NCBI RefSeq assembly: GCF_005503145.1
Contig: NZ_SCNV01000002.1
Coordinates: forward strand, 248,001 to 312,000
DNA length: 64,000 nt
Source: Burkholderia sp. 4M9327F10
GTDB taxonomy: Bacteria > Pseudomonadota > Gammaproteobacteria > Burkholderiales > Burkholderiaceae
Direction of reading: 5' to 3'
Below are positions 52,120 through 61,177 of the stretch, in pieces. The notes under the pieces are model-generated. The model saw only the letters and a list, made by a program, of their open reading frames with translations. It ran no database searches and had not been told where the DNA came from. The position numbers were made by a program, and so were the translations under genes. Position 1 is the first letter of the stretch. Each line of letters opens with the position of its first letter.

Positions 52120-52818
52120 ATGCGTATACTTTTCGCTTCCCAGCCTCATCCCGAATCCGACTGGTTGTGCAAGGCGCTGCGAGAAAGCGCCCACAGCCTG
52201 CATCGTGCAAAGGCGCTCGAGAGCACCGCGGAGGAAGCCGCGCGCGAACGCTTCGACGCTATCGTCGTTGTTGTCAGCGACCCGACGCGGCCCTTCGACA
52301 TCGAGTCCCTGCTCACCCGCATCTGTGCGGTGGCGCGCGGCGCCATCGTCATGACGCTTCTGCCTGCGGCACGCGCCCAGGAGCGGGTGAAAGTGCTGCG
52401 AGCGGGCGCCGACGCCTGTTTTGTGAGGCCGTTTTCCTTCATCGAGGTCCACGAGCGCCTTCAGGCATTGCGGCGCATGTCGTCGACCCAGCCTCTGCTT
52501 ATGCCGGAGCAACCCGATACGGTCGAGCCGCTGCGGCTCGATACGGCCACGCGCGAGCTTGTGAAGGGCGAACACCGTCTGCCGCTCACCAAGCGCGAGT
52601 ATCTCTTCTTCGAATGCCTGCTGCGGGAAGTCGATGCACCGGTCGCCCACGACCAGCTGATTCGCTACACGTGGCCCGAGAAAGGGGCCTTCGATTTCAG
52701 CAGTGTCAGCCCGCTCGTCTGGCGTCTAAGAAGCAAGTTGAAAAAGTCTCTTCCGTCGGTGCATATCAGCACCGTCAACGGCTACGGTTATCAACTGAGT
52801 CTCGCGTCAGCGCGATAG
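52120..52818 (+). CDS. atypical response regulator with degenerate receiver
   Basis: The 232-residue protein has receiver-like and OmpR-type winged-helix parts (LTKREYLFFECLLREVDAPVAHDQLIRYTWPEKGAFDFSSVSPLVWRLRSKLKK). The receiver has lost its chemistry: the N-terminal acidic pair is Ser-Gln (residues 7-8), the phospho-acceptor position is Val51, and the conserved Lys is Arg103 (CFVRPF). It therefore probably works without phosphorylation, through partner binding or a ligand, as other atypical receivers do. It is 43 bases downstream of a normal response regulator. Confidence 0.8.
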   Translation: MRILFASQPHPESDWLCKALRESAHSLHRAKALESTAEEAARERFDAIVVVVSDPTRPFDIESLLTRICAVARGAIVMTLLPAARAQERVKVLRAGADACFVRPFSFIEVHERLQALRRMSSTQPLLMPEQPDTVEPLRLDTATRELVKGEHRLPLTKREYLFFECLLREVDAPVAHDQLIRYTWPEKGAFDFSSVSPLVWRLRSKLKKSLPSVHISTVNGYGYQLSLASAR

Positions 52819-52967
52819 AAGGAGGGAACCATGCTGCCATAACCACCAGAACCTGCCTGCAGCACCACGGCCGCTCAGCGCGGCCCGGCCGGCACCGGTT
52901 TGCGGCGCCGGCCTCGCCCGGTATAGCGGATCACGGGCATACGTAAGCCGCCGGGTTCAGGTCGGGT

Positions 52968-53447
52968 TTAGGCCTGCCTCGCGCCCGCCTCGCAACCTAC
53001 CGGCTGCTCGCTCCTGAGCGCCCGGAACATCCGTCCCAGCCGGCCATTGGCCGCATCGTAGGCAAGCAGCGGCACGACATGTAGCTGGGAGTCGTGCAGA
53101 TTCACCACGTCCGCGAACTGGCGGTACGTCGAATCGTCCAGACACCATCGCCCTGACCGCTTGCCGGCATCGAGCACCCGCGCAATGGCGCGCTGTGCGC
53201 TTGCCATTGTCTCCTTGTCGAGGCGCCCGTATCCGCTATCGCTCAGACATCCTGTCAGCAACAACACACGCGTCATGGCTTCGGCCGCGCCAAACCACCC
53301 CTTGCCGCGCCGCAACGCTTCGAGTGCGGCGTGACAGCGAAGGGAAATCAGGTCTGCCCGGCTGCGCTTCATGGGCAGCAAAACCGCCTTCTTCGCGCGG
53401 GCAACGACACTCTGTTTGAGGATGAAATACGGAGGTTGATATGGCAT
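52968..53447 (-). CDS. hypothetical protein (Burkholderia-type small cytoplasmic protein)
   Basis: This 159-residue protein has no signal peptide or membrane segment. The core (KRSRADLISLRCHAALEALRRGKG, then MTRVLLLTGCLSDSGYGRLD) is helical. Similar Burkholderia proteins are sometimes annotated as Fis-family regulators, but I see no helix-turn-helix, so I do not assign that function. The start is uncertain; an in-frame GTG at 53477 gives ten more residues. It lies alone between a degenerate response regulator gene and a DUF4148 gene. Confidence 0.6.
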   Translation of the reverse strand: MPYQPPYFILKQSVVARAKKAVLLPMKRSRADLISLRCHAALEALRRGKGWFGAAEAMTRVLLLTGCLSDSGYGRLDKETMASAQRAIARVLDAGKRSGRWCLDDSTYRQFADVVNLHDSQLHVVPLLAYDAANGRLGRMFRALRSEQPVGCEAGARQA

Positions 53448-53732
53448 GTGCGTTTGGGAAATGAGGGGAAGAATCACGCTACGTCGTCATTCAGCATAGC
53501 GAGCGCCTCGCGCCACCCGCTTGTTGAAATCATGAAGAGTTATTTAAACGACCGGCGACGATCAATCTTCAATCATTAATTCGTATACCTAATTTATTTA
53601 CGAACCTCATCTGCAAGAATTAACTTTCCTTCATCGATATAACAACCGCCATGTTTGCAGCGCCATGTACGCTTCATCATCGACGCACGATTGACGTCGT
53701 CACCTGACCATCAACTCACCTGGAAAGCCATC

Positions 53733-54056
53733 ATGAAACTGCTATCGAAAACTGCCGTCGTCGCCCTTCTCGCCATATCCAGCGCATCGGCCTTCGCCGG
53801 CCAGCACCTGACGCCCCAGCAATGCAACGACTATCCGTTCACACCGCTCAAGACTGAAGTGACTCACGCTCAACTGATGCAGGAACTGGCGGAGCTCGAA
53901 TCGGTTGGCTATAGCCCGTCGGACAACGACGAGTACTATCCCCACGACATTCACGTCGCGCAAAGGAAACTCTGGGCGGAATATCATGCAGACTGCCTGC
54001 CCACGGGCGCGCAGAACGCCGCGGGAACCGCGGCGAATGCGACGCCGGCTGGCTGA
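53733..54056 (+). CDS. DUF4148 secreted small protein
   Basis: The 107-residue protein has a Sec signal ([22 protein letters not shown], cleaved near 22) and the DUF4148 core [37 protein letters not shown]. Two cysteines (in QQCNDY and ADCLPT) may form a disulfide. The frame begins further upstream, but ATG 53733 gives the signal peptide directly. It is the second family member in the window. The function is unknown. Confidence 0.85.
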   Translation: MKLLSKTAVVALLAISSASAFAGQHLTPQQCNDYPFTPLKTEVTHAQLMQELAELESVGYSPSDNDEYYPHDIHVAQRKLWAEYHADCLPTGAQNAAGTAANATPAG

Positions 54057-54094
54057 TGGCGCAAATGGCCTCTGCGCTGCCGTCGCGTAAGCGA

Positions 54095-56563
54095 CTACTG
54101 GGTCAAACGGTGAAATGCGCGCTGTAACGCGAGCGCCAGATCCTCCGTCCGCAACGGTTTGCGCAGCAGCGCCACGACGCCCCCTTCCCGTGCCTCGCGT
54201 TCGAGGGCAGCATTGCCATATCCGCTGCAAAGGATGACGGGTAAGGACGGCTGAATGACCCGAAGGCGGGCAGCCAGTTCCAGACCGGTGAGATCGGGCA
54301 TCGTCTGGTCGGTGACGACAGCGTCGAAGCGCGAGGGATCGGCTTCGAACGCTGCCAGCGCCGCCACGCTCGATCCGTAGCCGACGGGTTCATAGCCCAG
54401 TTCGGCAAGCACGTCTTCGGCGAGCGAGACGAGCAACGGTTCGTCGTCGACGATCAGCACGACCTGGCCGTCGCCGTGGGGCAGCGATTTCGGCACATCC
54501 CCGATAGTGGGCGGCGGGGCATCGGTAACGGGCAGATAGACATCGAATTGTGTCCCCTCGCCGACCACGCTAAAGACGTTGATGCCGCCGCCATATTCGC
54601 GCACGATGCCATCCACGAGAGAAAGACCGAGTCCCGTTCCCTCCCCTGTCTTTCGGGTGGTAAAGAACGGGTTGAAGATACGCTCGAGAACGTCCGGCGC
54701 GATACCCGTGCCGGTGTCCGCGACGCGCAGCAGGATGAACTCACCCGGGCCGACGACACCGTCGGACAGCGTGGCCGCAACATCGAGGCGTGTGCATGCG
54801 AGCGAAACCACCAGCTTGCCGCCGCCCGGCATTGCCAGCACCGCATTGCTGCACAGGTTCATCACCACCTGGTGAATATGCGTCGCATCGCCGGCCACGT
54901 AGGCGTTAGCGGCGTCGAGCCTCGCCTCCAGGCCGATGCTTTCGTGCAGCCTCACTTTCAGCAGATCGATCGTTTCGGCAACAACGGGCTGCACGTGTAC
55001 CGGCACGCGCACCGTCATGCCCGAACGGCTAAACGTCAGGATGCGCTCGACCAGCGCGCGCGCCCGGTTGCCTGCGTTGAGCACGTGCTCGATATATGAC
55101 CGTTCTTCACTCGCCGCCGGCAACAGACGCAGTGCGCGCTCACTGTATCCGAGAATCGCTCCAAGAATGTTGTTGAAGTCGTGCGCAATTCCACCCGCAA
55201 ACGTGCCGAGCGCCTCGAGCTTCTGCGACTGCCTCAATTGCGACTCAAGACGGCGCCGCTCGCTTTCGGCTTCGCGGCGCAGCGTGATGTCTTCGATCGT
55301 CGCGACGAGCATGCCCGTAGAGGGCTGTACGCCCGCGGGAAGCGATGCCTGATCGGCCGCTACGCGCGCCATGCCCACATCGGTCCACACGACTCGCCCG
55401 CTGCGATGCAGGTAGCGGACCTGAAAGCGAATCTTGTCCAGCGCACCCGAAAACAGCTGGTTAGTGTAATCGCGGGTCGATTGCACATCCTCGCTGTGGA
55501 TCAGATTGAAGGCGTTCAGGCGCGCCAGTTCGGCGGCGGAGTATCCGACCATGCGCCGGAAGGCGGGGTTCGTCGCTCCGCAGACACCGTCCTCCGTCAA
55601 GACCACGATGCCGAGCGGTGCGTTCTCGAAGACCGCGCGCCACCTGCGTTCGCTCGTGCGCAGCCGGACGTTGACTTCCTCCAGGCGGCGCATCTGCCTG
55701 ATCAGCGCATAGGCGAGCAGCGCAACGAACACCGATATCAAGGCCGTCCGGACGAACGCGTTGGTTGACGTGGTACGCCAGTCGGCAAGCGCGACCGATT
55801 CGTCGCGCGAAACCTGCACCTCGAGCGCAAAACCGGGCACCTGCTTCAGTACGGTGCGCATTTTCACCGGCTGCCTTCCAGGCTGTGGGGCAGGATATTG
55901 AACGATCGGAATGCCGCCATCGCGCAGCAGCTCGATCGAAGCGCCGGGTCCGAGATCGGTGCGCCGATAGAAATCCCGAAAGTAGTCTTCCTCAACGAGT
56001 GCGCGTGCCACCCCGGCGAAATTCCCATCGGGGTCCTGCAACCGTATGGCCATTGCGAACGTCGGCTTGCGCTCAAGAAGACTCTCCAGCGGCTCGCTGA
56101 TCACAAGCGCGTTGCCGGACGCGGCCTTCAGTTCCTGAAAGTATCGCCGGCCCGAGATGTCCGGGTCGGACTTCGACAACACCATCGTGGACGCAACCCG
56201 CATGCCGTTCGGGTCGGTCACGGTGAGCTCGCGAATCTGCGGCAGTCCTTCAATTTGCCGCCGCAGGAACGCGGTTTCATCTTCCGGGATGCTGGACTGC
56301 GTCTTCGCCTCCCGTTCCCATACAGCCGTGCGGCGCAGGATCAGGTCTACCTCCTGCAGCGAGCGCGCTGACTGCTCCGCGATGGCATTCGCGAGGCTGG
56401 AAATCTCACGGTCATTGTCCGCGAGCGTGAAGCGTCGCGCGCGCCAGCTGTCCCAGCCCGATGCCACCCAGACGAGCACGACGATCAACGCCGCGCCCAC
56501 CGCAATCACCCGCTGCAGATTGGTTCCGCCGATGATCCGTCTGGTTCGTTTCGCGTCTGTCAT
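54095..56563 (-). CDS. hybrid sensor histidine kinase (Cache-PAS-HisKA-HATPase-REC)
   Basis: The 822-residue membrane sensor has TM1 at about 18-37, an extracytoplasmic double-Cache-like sensor (45-265) and TM2 (270-290). A PAS domain (305-430) precedes the kinase with phospho-acceptor His461 in GGIAHDFNNILG. The ATPase has the N box near Asn569 and DTGTG at 616-620, then KTGEGTGLGL. The C-terminal receiver has Asp752. The H box places it in the PAS-linked NtrB/hybrid group. It converges on DUF4148 and diverges from tatA; the response regulator at 58492 flanks the same tat genes. The ligand is unknown, but Cache domains often bind organic acids or amino acids. Confidence 0.92.
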   Translation of the reverse strand: MTDAKRTRRIIGGTNLQRVIAVGAALIVVLVWVASGWDSWRARRFTLADNDREISSLANAIAEQSARSLQEVDLILRRTAVWEREAKTQSSIPEDETAFLRRQIEGLPQIRELTVTDPNGMRVASTMVLSKSDPDISGRRYFQELKAASGNALVISEPLESLLERKPTFAMAIRLQDPDGNFAGVARALVEEDYFRDFYRRTDLGPGASIELLRDGGIPIVQYPAPQPGRQPVKMRTVLKQVPGFALEVQVSRDESVALADWRTTSTNAFVRTALISVFVALLAYALIRQMRRLEEVNVRLRTSERRWRAVFENAPLGIVVLTEDGVCGATNPAFRRMVGYSAAELARLNAFNLIHSEDVQSTRDYTNQLFSGALDKIRFQVRYLHRSGRVVWTDVGMARVAADQASLPAGVQPSTGMLVATIEDITLRREAESERRRLESQLRQSQKLEALGTFAGGIAHDFNNILGAILGYSERALRLLPAASEERSYIEHVLNAGNRARALVERILTFSRSGMTVRVPVHVQPVVAETIDLLKVRLHESIGLEARLDAANAYVAGDATHIHQVVMNLCSNAVLAMPGGGKLVVSLACTRLDVAATLSDGVVGPGEFILLRVADTGTGIAPDVLERIFNPFFTTRKTGEGTGLGLSLVDGIVREYGGGINVFSVVGEGTQFDVYLPVTDAPPPTIGDVPKSLPHGDGQVVLIVDDEPLLVSLAEDVLAELGYEPVGYGSSVAALAAFEADPSRFDAVVTDQTMPDLTGLELAARLRVIQPSLPVILCSGYGNAALEREAREGGVVALLRKPLRTEDLALALQRAFHRLTQ

Positions 56564-56873
56564 GGTGCTTGCGGAGCAAAGAAATGTGATCGTCTATCGT
56601 CTGTAGGTATGCCGAACGTTTCGTGACCTGTCTGGCGATCGTTATGATATACGCAACATCACATGCATAACGCAACACCGGGACACGGTTTTTCCGGCAG
56701 TCCATATCACGTGCGCGGCATTGCGCACGCCGCCATTTCAAATGTAACCCTCTGCCTGCCGGCTGAAACGCTCGCGTAACCGCGCAGGTTTCCAATAGAC
56801 GCTAACAGGAAGCGCCGGCGCCACCGTATGACGCCGGCACATCGTCTCATGACGTTTTTCAAGGAGTAGATTC
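56564..56873. other. divergent promoter region, kinase/tatA
   Basis: This gap of 310 bases has no gene. Near 56640-56680 there are repeated CGCAACA words (ACGCAACATCACATGCATAACGCAACAC), a short direct repeat about 20 bases apart that could be a regulator site. Confidence 0.4.
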
Positions 56874-57095
56874 GTGGGCTCGTTAAGCATCTGGCACTGG
56901 CTGATCGTTTTGCTGCTGGTCGCACTCGTCTTTGGTACGAAAAAACTTCGCAACGTCGGCAGCGATCTGGGCGGCGCCATCAAGGGATTCAAGCAGGGTA
57001 TGCAGGAATCCGATGAAATTCCACAAGTGGAAGCGATCGGCACCGCAACGACCACGACCGGCGCGAAGGACAGCGCTCACGTGTCGTCGCGTTGA
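56874..57095 (+). CDS. tatA: Sec-independent protein translocase TatA
   Basis: The 73-residue protein has one N-terminal membrane helix ([17 protein letters not shown]), the TatA hinge [24 protein letters not shown] with an amphipathic helix, and a short acidic tail. It starts at GTG 56874, with AAGGAG nine bases upstream. It forms the protein-conducting part of the Tat translocase with TatB and TatC, encoded immediately downstream (37 bases to tatB). Confidence 0.95.
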   Translation: MGSLSIWHWLIVLLLVALVFGTKKLRNVGSDLGGAIKGFKQGMQESDEIPQVEAIGTATTTTGAKDSAHVSSR

Positions 57096-57132
57096 CGCGA
57101 TCGGCCGACAAAGCGCTACGGAGTCTGCCGCC

Positions 57133-57684
57133 ATGCTGGACTTTTCCATGACCAAGGCCGCCGTGATCGCAGTGGTGTCGCTCATCGTCCTCGGACCGGA
57201 GCGGCTGCCGCGCGTGGCGCGCACCGCCGGCGCCCTGCTGGGCCGGGCTCAGCGTTATATCGACGAGGTGAAGGCCGAAGTCAGTCAGGAGATCGAACTC
57301 GACAAGCTGCAGCAATGGAAAGGCGATCTGGAAGCCGCTGCAATCGACGCCCGTAAAGCCGTCGATAGCGGCCTGCGCAAGCAGCATGCGGCCATCCAGT
57401 CGGCTGTCGAGGCGGTGGACACACACGGGACGGCTTTGCGCCGCGCGATCGAAGAGGATCCTCTACCTGGCGTGTCGATCGAAGACATCCCGGAACGGAG
57501 CGGATGGCTGCAATCGCGCTTTGACCTGACGCCGCAACGCGCACCGCGCAAGAACTGGCGCATCAAGCGCGCCGTCCCGCCGGCATGGCGCCGCTGGGCA
57601 CCCTCAGTGCACGGCGGCAATCGTCCGCAGCGCGCCTTGAGGCGCCCCTCGCTCGTGGCCGCTAACCGCCGCCGTTTCCTCTAA
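57133..57684 (+). CDS. tatB: Sec-independent protein translocase TatB
   Basis: The 183-residue TatB starts MLDFSMTKAAVIAVVSLIVLGPERLPRVARTAG, where the LGPERLP motif after the single membrane helix is diagnostic. A long amphipathic helix follows, then a basic, poorly conserved tail (many Arg and Trp) longer than average. ATG 57133 is selected because the membrane helix begins there; the frame upstream overlaps tatA. The stop is 29 bases before the tatC start. Confidence 0.95.
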   Translation: MLDFSMTKAAVIAVVSLIVLGPERLPRVARTAGALLGRAQRYIDEVKAEVSQEIELDKLQQWKGDLEAAAIDARKAVDSGLRKQHAAIQSAVEAVDTHGTALRRAIEEDPLPGVSIEDIPERSGWLQSRFDLTPQRAPRKNWRIKRAVPPAWRRWAPSVHGGNRPQRALRRPSLVAANRRRFL

Positions 57685-57713
57685 CGTGACCTTGCCTGCT
57701 ACTGGACATCCGC

Positions 57714-58484
57714 GTGAGTGAACTTCAGCAGACTCCGAACGAGTCCATCGCCAGCCCCTTCGTTGCGCATCTCGTCGAACTGCGCGACCGGATCATCCGT
57801 GCCGGCCTTTCGGTTATCGTCGTGTTTCTCGGGCTCGTCTACTGGGCTCCGGACATTTTCCGGATCCTCGCACGCCCGCTCATGGCGAACCTGCCGGCAG
57901 GCGGCAAACTGATCGTTACGGACGTCACCGGATCCTTCTTCGTGCCGATGAAGGTGACGATGCTCGTGGCCCTCGTCATTGCGCTTCCCGTCGTGCTCTA
58001 CCAGATCTGGGCCTTCGTTGCGCCGGGCCTGTACCAGCACGAGAAGCGGCTGGTCGCACCGCTGGTCGGCTTTAGTTATGCGTTGTTCCTGTGCGGAATG
58101 GCGTTCGCCTACCTGGTCGTGTTTCCGACCATCTTTCGCGTCATGGCCCACTACAACGCGCCGCTCGACGCCGCCATGAACACCGACATCGACAACTACA
58201 TGAGCTTCGTGCTGACGATGTTCATGGCGTTCGGCGTCACGTTCGAGGTTCCCGTCGCAGTCGTGCTGCTCGTGCGCATCGGCGTCGTTTCGGTGGAAAC
58301 GCTAGGGAAGATCCGGCCTTATGTGGTGGTCGGTGCGTTCGTCGTGTCGGCCGTTGTGACGCCTCCCGACGTGCTATCGCAACTGATTCTCGCGCTGCCG
58401 CTGATTGTGCTGTACGAAGTAGGCCTGATCGTGGCGCGGCTGGGCGTACGCAAACGTGGCGCTACGCCCAAAGCCGACGATTGA
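57714..58484 (+). CDS. tatC: Sec-independent protein translocase TatC
   Basis: The 256-residue TatC has six membrane helices, the N-terminal FVAHLVELRDRIIRAG, and VLYQIWAFVAPGLYQHEKR, the conserved signal-peptide-binding loop with its Glu. It recognises twin-arginine leaders together with TatB. It starts at GTG 57714. It converges on the response regulator gene with a seven-base gap. Since most Burkholderiaceae have a housekeeping tat locus elsewhere beside the his genes, this is probably a second set. Confidence 0.95.
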   Translation: MSELQQTPNESIASPFVAHLVELRDRIIRAGLSVIVVFLGLVYWAPDIFRILARPLMANLPAGGKLIVTDVTGSFFVPMKVTMLVALVIALPVVLYQIWAFVAPGLYQHEKRLVAPLVGFSYALFLCGMAFAYLVVFPTIFRVMAHYNAPLDAAMNTDIDNYMSFVLTMFMAFGVTFEVPVAVVLLVRIGVVSVETLGKIRPYVVVGAFVVSAVVTPPDVLSQLILALPLIVLYEVGLIVARLGVRKRGATPKADD

Positions 58485-58491
58485 AGACTCA

Positions 58492-59232
58492 CTATAGCGA
58501 TGCGGAACTAAGCCGCTCCACCGTCGCGGCGAAGGTATAGCCCGCGCCGCGCTCGGTCTTGATGAACTGTGGATTCGACGGGTCTGCCTCGATCTTGCGG
58601 CGCAGCCGCAGAATCTGCACGTCGATTGAACGATCGATGACGTCGTCATAAAGACGGCTGGCCTCGAGTAGCTGGTCGCGAGACAGCACACGCCCGGGCG
58701 CCGCGAGAAAGGCGCTCAGCAGCGAAAATTCGCCGTTGGTGAGATCCACGCGCTGGCCCGTGGGTGAAGTCAGCTTGCGCGTGCCGGTGTTCAGCTCCCA
58801 TCCGGCGAAACGAAAGGCGCGGACATCGGTCTGGCGCCCTGTCAGCGACTGGACTGCTGCAGTGCGGCGTAATACCGTACGGATGCGCGCCAGCAGTTCG
58901 CGCGAGCTGAACGGCTTGGTCACATAGTCGTCCGCGCCCAGCTCGAGCGCCATGACGCGGTCTGCTTCCTCGATCCGGCCCGAGACGATAATGATAGGCA
59001 GCGAAGATTGATCGCGAATGCGCCGGGCAATCTGCATGCCGTCCTCGCCCGGCATGCGCAGGTCGAGTATCACCAGATCAATGGCATGCTCTTTGAGTGC
59101 CTCGGTCATCTCCTTGCCGCTCGAGGCCACGGTCACTCGCATATCGTGGTCCCGAAGATACGCGGAGATCAGGGCGGTCATTGCGGGATCGTCGTCTACC
59201 GCAAGAATATGAGGCGGGTTTTCATTACTCAT
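58492..59232 (-). CDS. OmpR/PhoB-family response regulator
   Basis: The 246-residue regulator has a receiver with Asp13-Asp14, Asp57 in VILDLRMPG and Lys107 in YVTKPF. A C-terminal winged helix follows, ending DVQILRLRRKIEADPSNPQFIKTERGAGYTF. ATG 59232 is chosen over 59256 because MSNENPPHILAVDDD is the usual beginning. It converges with tatC; the hybrid kinase on the other side of tatABC is a candidate partner, although that kinase carries its own receiver. Confidence 0.93.
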   Translation of the reverse strand: MSNENPPHILAVDDDPAMTALISAYLRDHDMRVTVASSGKEMTEALKEHAIDLVILDLRMPGEDGMQIARRIRDQSSLPIIIVSGRIEEADRVMALELGADDYVTKPFSSRELLARIRTVLRRTAAVQSLTGRQTDVRAFRFAGWELNTGTRKLTSPTGQRVDLTNGEFSLLSAFLAAPGRVLSRDQLLEASRLYDDVIDRSIDVQILRLRRKIEADPSNPQFIKTERGAGYTFAATVERLSSASL

Positions 59233-59316
59233 GCGTCGTGCTCCCATGGCAATCAATGGCCATGGCGATGAATTATAGCGTGGGCGCCCGCCGGGAGTCC
59301 CCGGTGCGACAACGGG

Positions 59317-60147
59317 TCATTGCGCCGAGGGGCGCCTCGTCAGGGAAAGAATGATCAGGGGAATGGGCAGTGTCAGCAAAAGCAGTATCCATACGAGCAC
59401 ATAAACGGACTGCACCCCGTCGTTCTGCAGATTGACAAAAAGCTTGACTGGAATGCCCTGCGGGAAATACGAAAATACCGCAACAATGCCGAATTCGCCA
59501 ATGATGCGAACCCACGCGACGACTGCCCCGGTGAGGAGTTCACGTGAAGCGAGAGGCAAGCTCACGCAACGGAATGTGCGCCATGGCGAGCAACCCAGAT
59601 CCTGAGCCGCCTCTTCGAGTATGGGCGGGACATTGTCGAACGCCGTCCGGGCAGCCATGACGAAATAGGCGAGCCCGCCGTAGACCTGCGCCAGGACGAA
59701 AGAGGACGCGTTATTGTTGAGCGAAATGCCAATCCGGCCGAGTAGTTCGCCAATCGAACCATATGGCCCGTAAACCGAAACGAGCAGAATGCCGATGGCC
59801 AGCGAAGGCATCAGCAAGGACAGCAGAACCAGCGTCTCTACCCCTCGTTTGAGCCAGCATTGCGTTCTCGCCAACCAGAACGACAACGGCAAGCCGACAC
59901 CGACGATAAAGACCATGGCTACGGCGCTCAGCGTCACCGACACCTCGACCGCGTGCCAGTCCCCATAGGCGGCCTCGAGCTGCGCCCAATGCGTTTGCTC
60001 CATGAGCGACGCCAGCGGAAGCACGAGCAGCAGCAGCGCGGGCAGGATCAGCACCCATCTGGGCACGCGAACGTGCTTCTCTCCCGGTACCGGGGCGCGC
60101 CATGACGCGCTAAGGAAGCGCGGCGCCCTTGGGAGGTCCATATCCAT
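59317..60147 (-). CDS. ABC transporter permease (ModB/WtpB-like)
   Basis: The 276-residue inner membrane permease has about six helices. The EAA loop that docks the ATPase is LEEAAQDLGCSPWRTFRCVSLPLA. The type resembles the molybdate/sulfate/tungstate permeases. The start overlaps the end of the binding-protein gene by about 38 bases; ATG 60141 is equally possible. No ATPase gene follows in the window, so the system must borrow an ATPase encoded elsewhere or be incomplete. Confidence 0.82.
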   Translation of the reverse strand: MDMDLPRAPRFLSASWRAPVPGEKHVRVPRWVLILPALLLLVLPLASLMEQTHWAQLEAAYGDWHAVEVSVTLSAVAMVFIVGVGLPLSFWLARTQCWLKRGVETLVLLSLLMPSLAIGILLVSVYGPYGSIGELLGRIGISLNNNASSFVLAQVYGGLAYFVMAARTAFDNVPPILEEAAQDLGCSPWRTFRCVSLPLASRELLTGAVVAWVRIIGEFGIVAVFSYFPQGIPVKLFVNLQNDGVQSVYVLVWILLLLTLPIPLIILSLTRRPSAQ

Positions 60148-61036
60148 TCTGCTTGAAAAGCGCCTGCCCCTCACCGCTCAGCGCGAAATCGACGAACTTC
60201 TTTGCCTCCGCGGGGTCCGGCGCATTCTTTAGCACTGCGGCATAAAATACCAGCGGCTGAGGCCGCAGTGTTTGCGCCTTGCCGGCCGAATCGCGCAGAT
60301 CGAAGGAGACGGTGTCGTACCAGCTTTTGCCATACGACGGATTGCTCAAGTTGATCTCGTCCGGCAGCTCGATATACGGCAGCCCCGCCGAAATGACCGC
60401 GCTTTCATATCCGGAAGAGGCATCCACCTGCCCCGCTTCCAGCCGTGTCAGCAGGCCGCCGTCCGCAAAGACCTGCTGCGGATTTTCGATGTCCCCCAGA
60501 ACCTGCCTCGCCAGTTCCGGTTGACCGTAGTATCGCTGCGCGAGCATCAGTGTAAAGATGATGTTCTGCCCCTGGGGGTCGATCTCCGGATCGGTCCTGC
60601 CGAAACGCAACCCGGGCGACTGCAGCACCTTCCACCACGGGTTCGCGCCACCGGCCCGGCTGGCGGCGAGCGCCTTGGCGAATGCACTGTGCGGGCTATA
60701 CGCGATAACCATGCTTGTGCTCGCAACCGGAACCGCCTGATCGATCAGGCCGGCCTGCTTCAGTATCTGCATCGGGCCCGGGGTGATCGAGACGAACACG
60801 TCGGCGACGATTTTCCGCGAGGCGAGCAGCCTGGCCATTCCATAGGCACCCTCGCCCTGCCCCTGATACTGCACGTGATTCGCGCCGGCAAAGGCCGGCC
60901 CCAGAGCCTTGTCCATGACCACGCCCATGGAGCCGGCGTAAGTCACGCGTATCGACTCTTCCGCCTGTGCGCTACCGGCCATCAGCACGGTGAAGGCCAC
61001 CGTGATCCAGGCCACCATGCCTCGTTTCACTTTCAT
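60110..61036 (-). CDS. ABC oxyanion-binding protein (WtpA/ModA-like)
   Basis: The 308-residue periplasmic protein has a Sec signal (MKVKRGMVAWITVAFTVLMAGSAQA). The ligand pocket motifs are IRVTYAGSMGVVMDKALGPAF and RFGRTDPEIDPQGQN, matching the YAGSL and DP-x-x-DPxG positions of WtpA/ModA-type molybdate or tungstate binders. Its likely role is capturing molybdate or tungstate, in line with the molybdoenzyme and Moco genes upstream in the window. The gene overlaps the permease gene. Another small anion is possible. Confidence 0.8.
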   Translation of the reverse strand: MKVKRGMVAWITVAFTVLMAGSAQAEESIRVTYAGSMGVVMDKALGPAFAGANHVQYQGQGEGAYGMARLLASRKIVADVFVSITPGPMQILKQAGLIDQAVPVASTSMVIAYSPHSAFAKALAASRAGGANPWWKVLQSPGLRFGRTDPEIDPQGQNIIFTLMLAQRYYGQPELARQVLGDIENPQQVFADGGLLTRLEAGQVDASSGYESAVISAGLPYIELPDEINLSNPSYGKSWYDTVSFDLRDSAGKAQTLRPQPLVFYAAVLKNAPDPAEAKKFVDFALSGEGQALFKQNGYGPPKGAALP

Positions 61037-61177
61037 CCTCGTCTTGATCCGCAGTGGTTACACGTTCATCCTCGACACGCAGGGTGAAATATAACGACCC
61101 ACCATGGCCCGCCAGAAGCACAGTTCGCAAACCAGGCGAGGAACACAGTCACAGGTGACGGCCACACGCCTCGGCCA

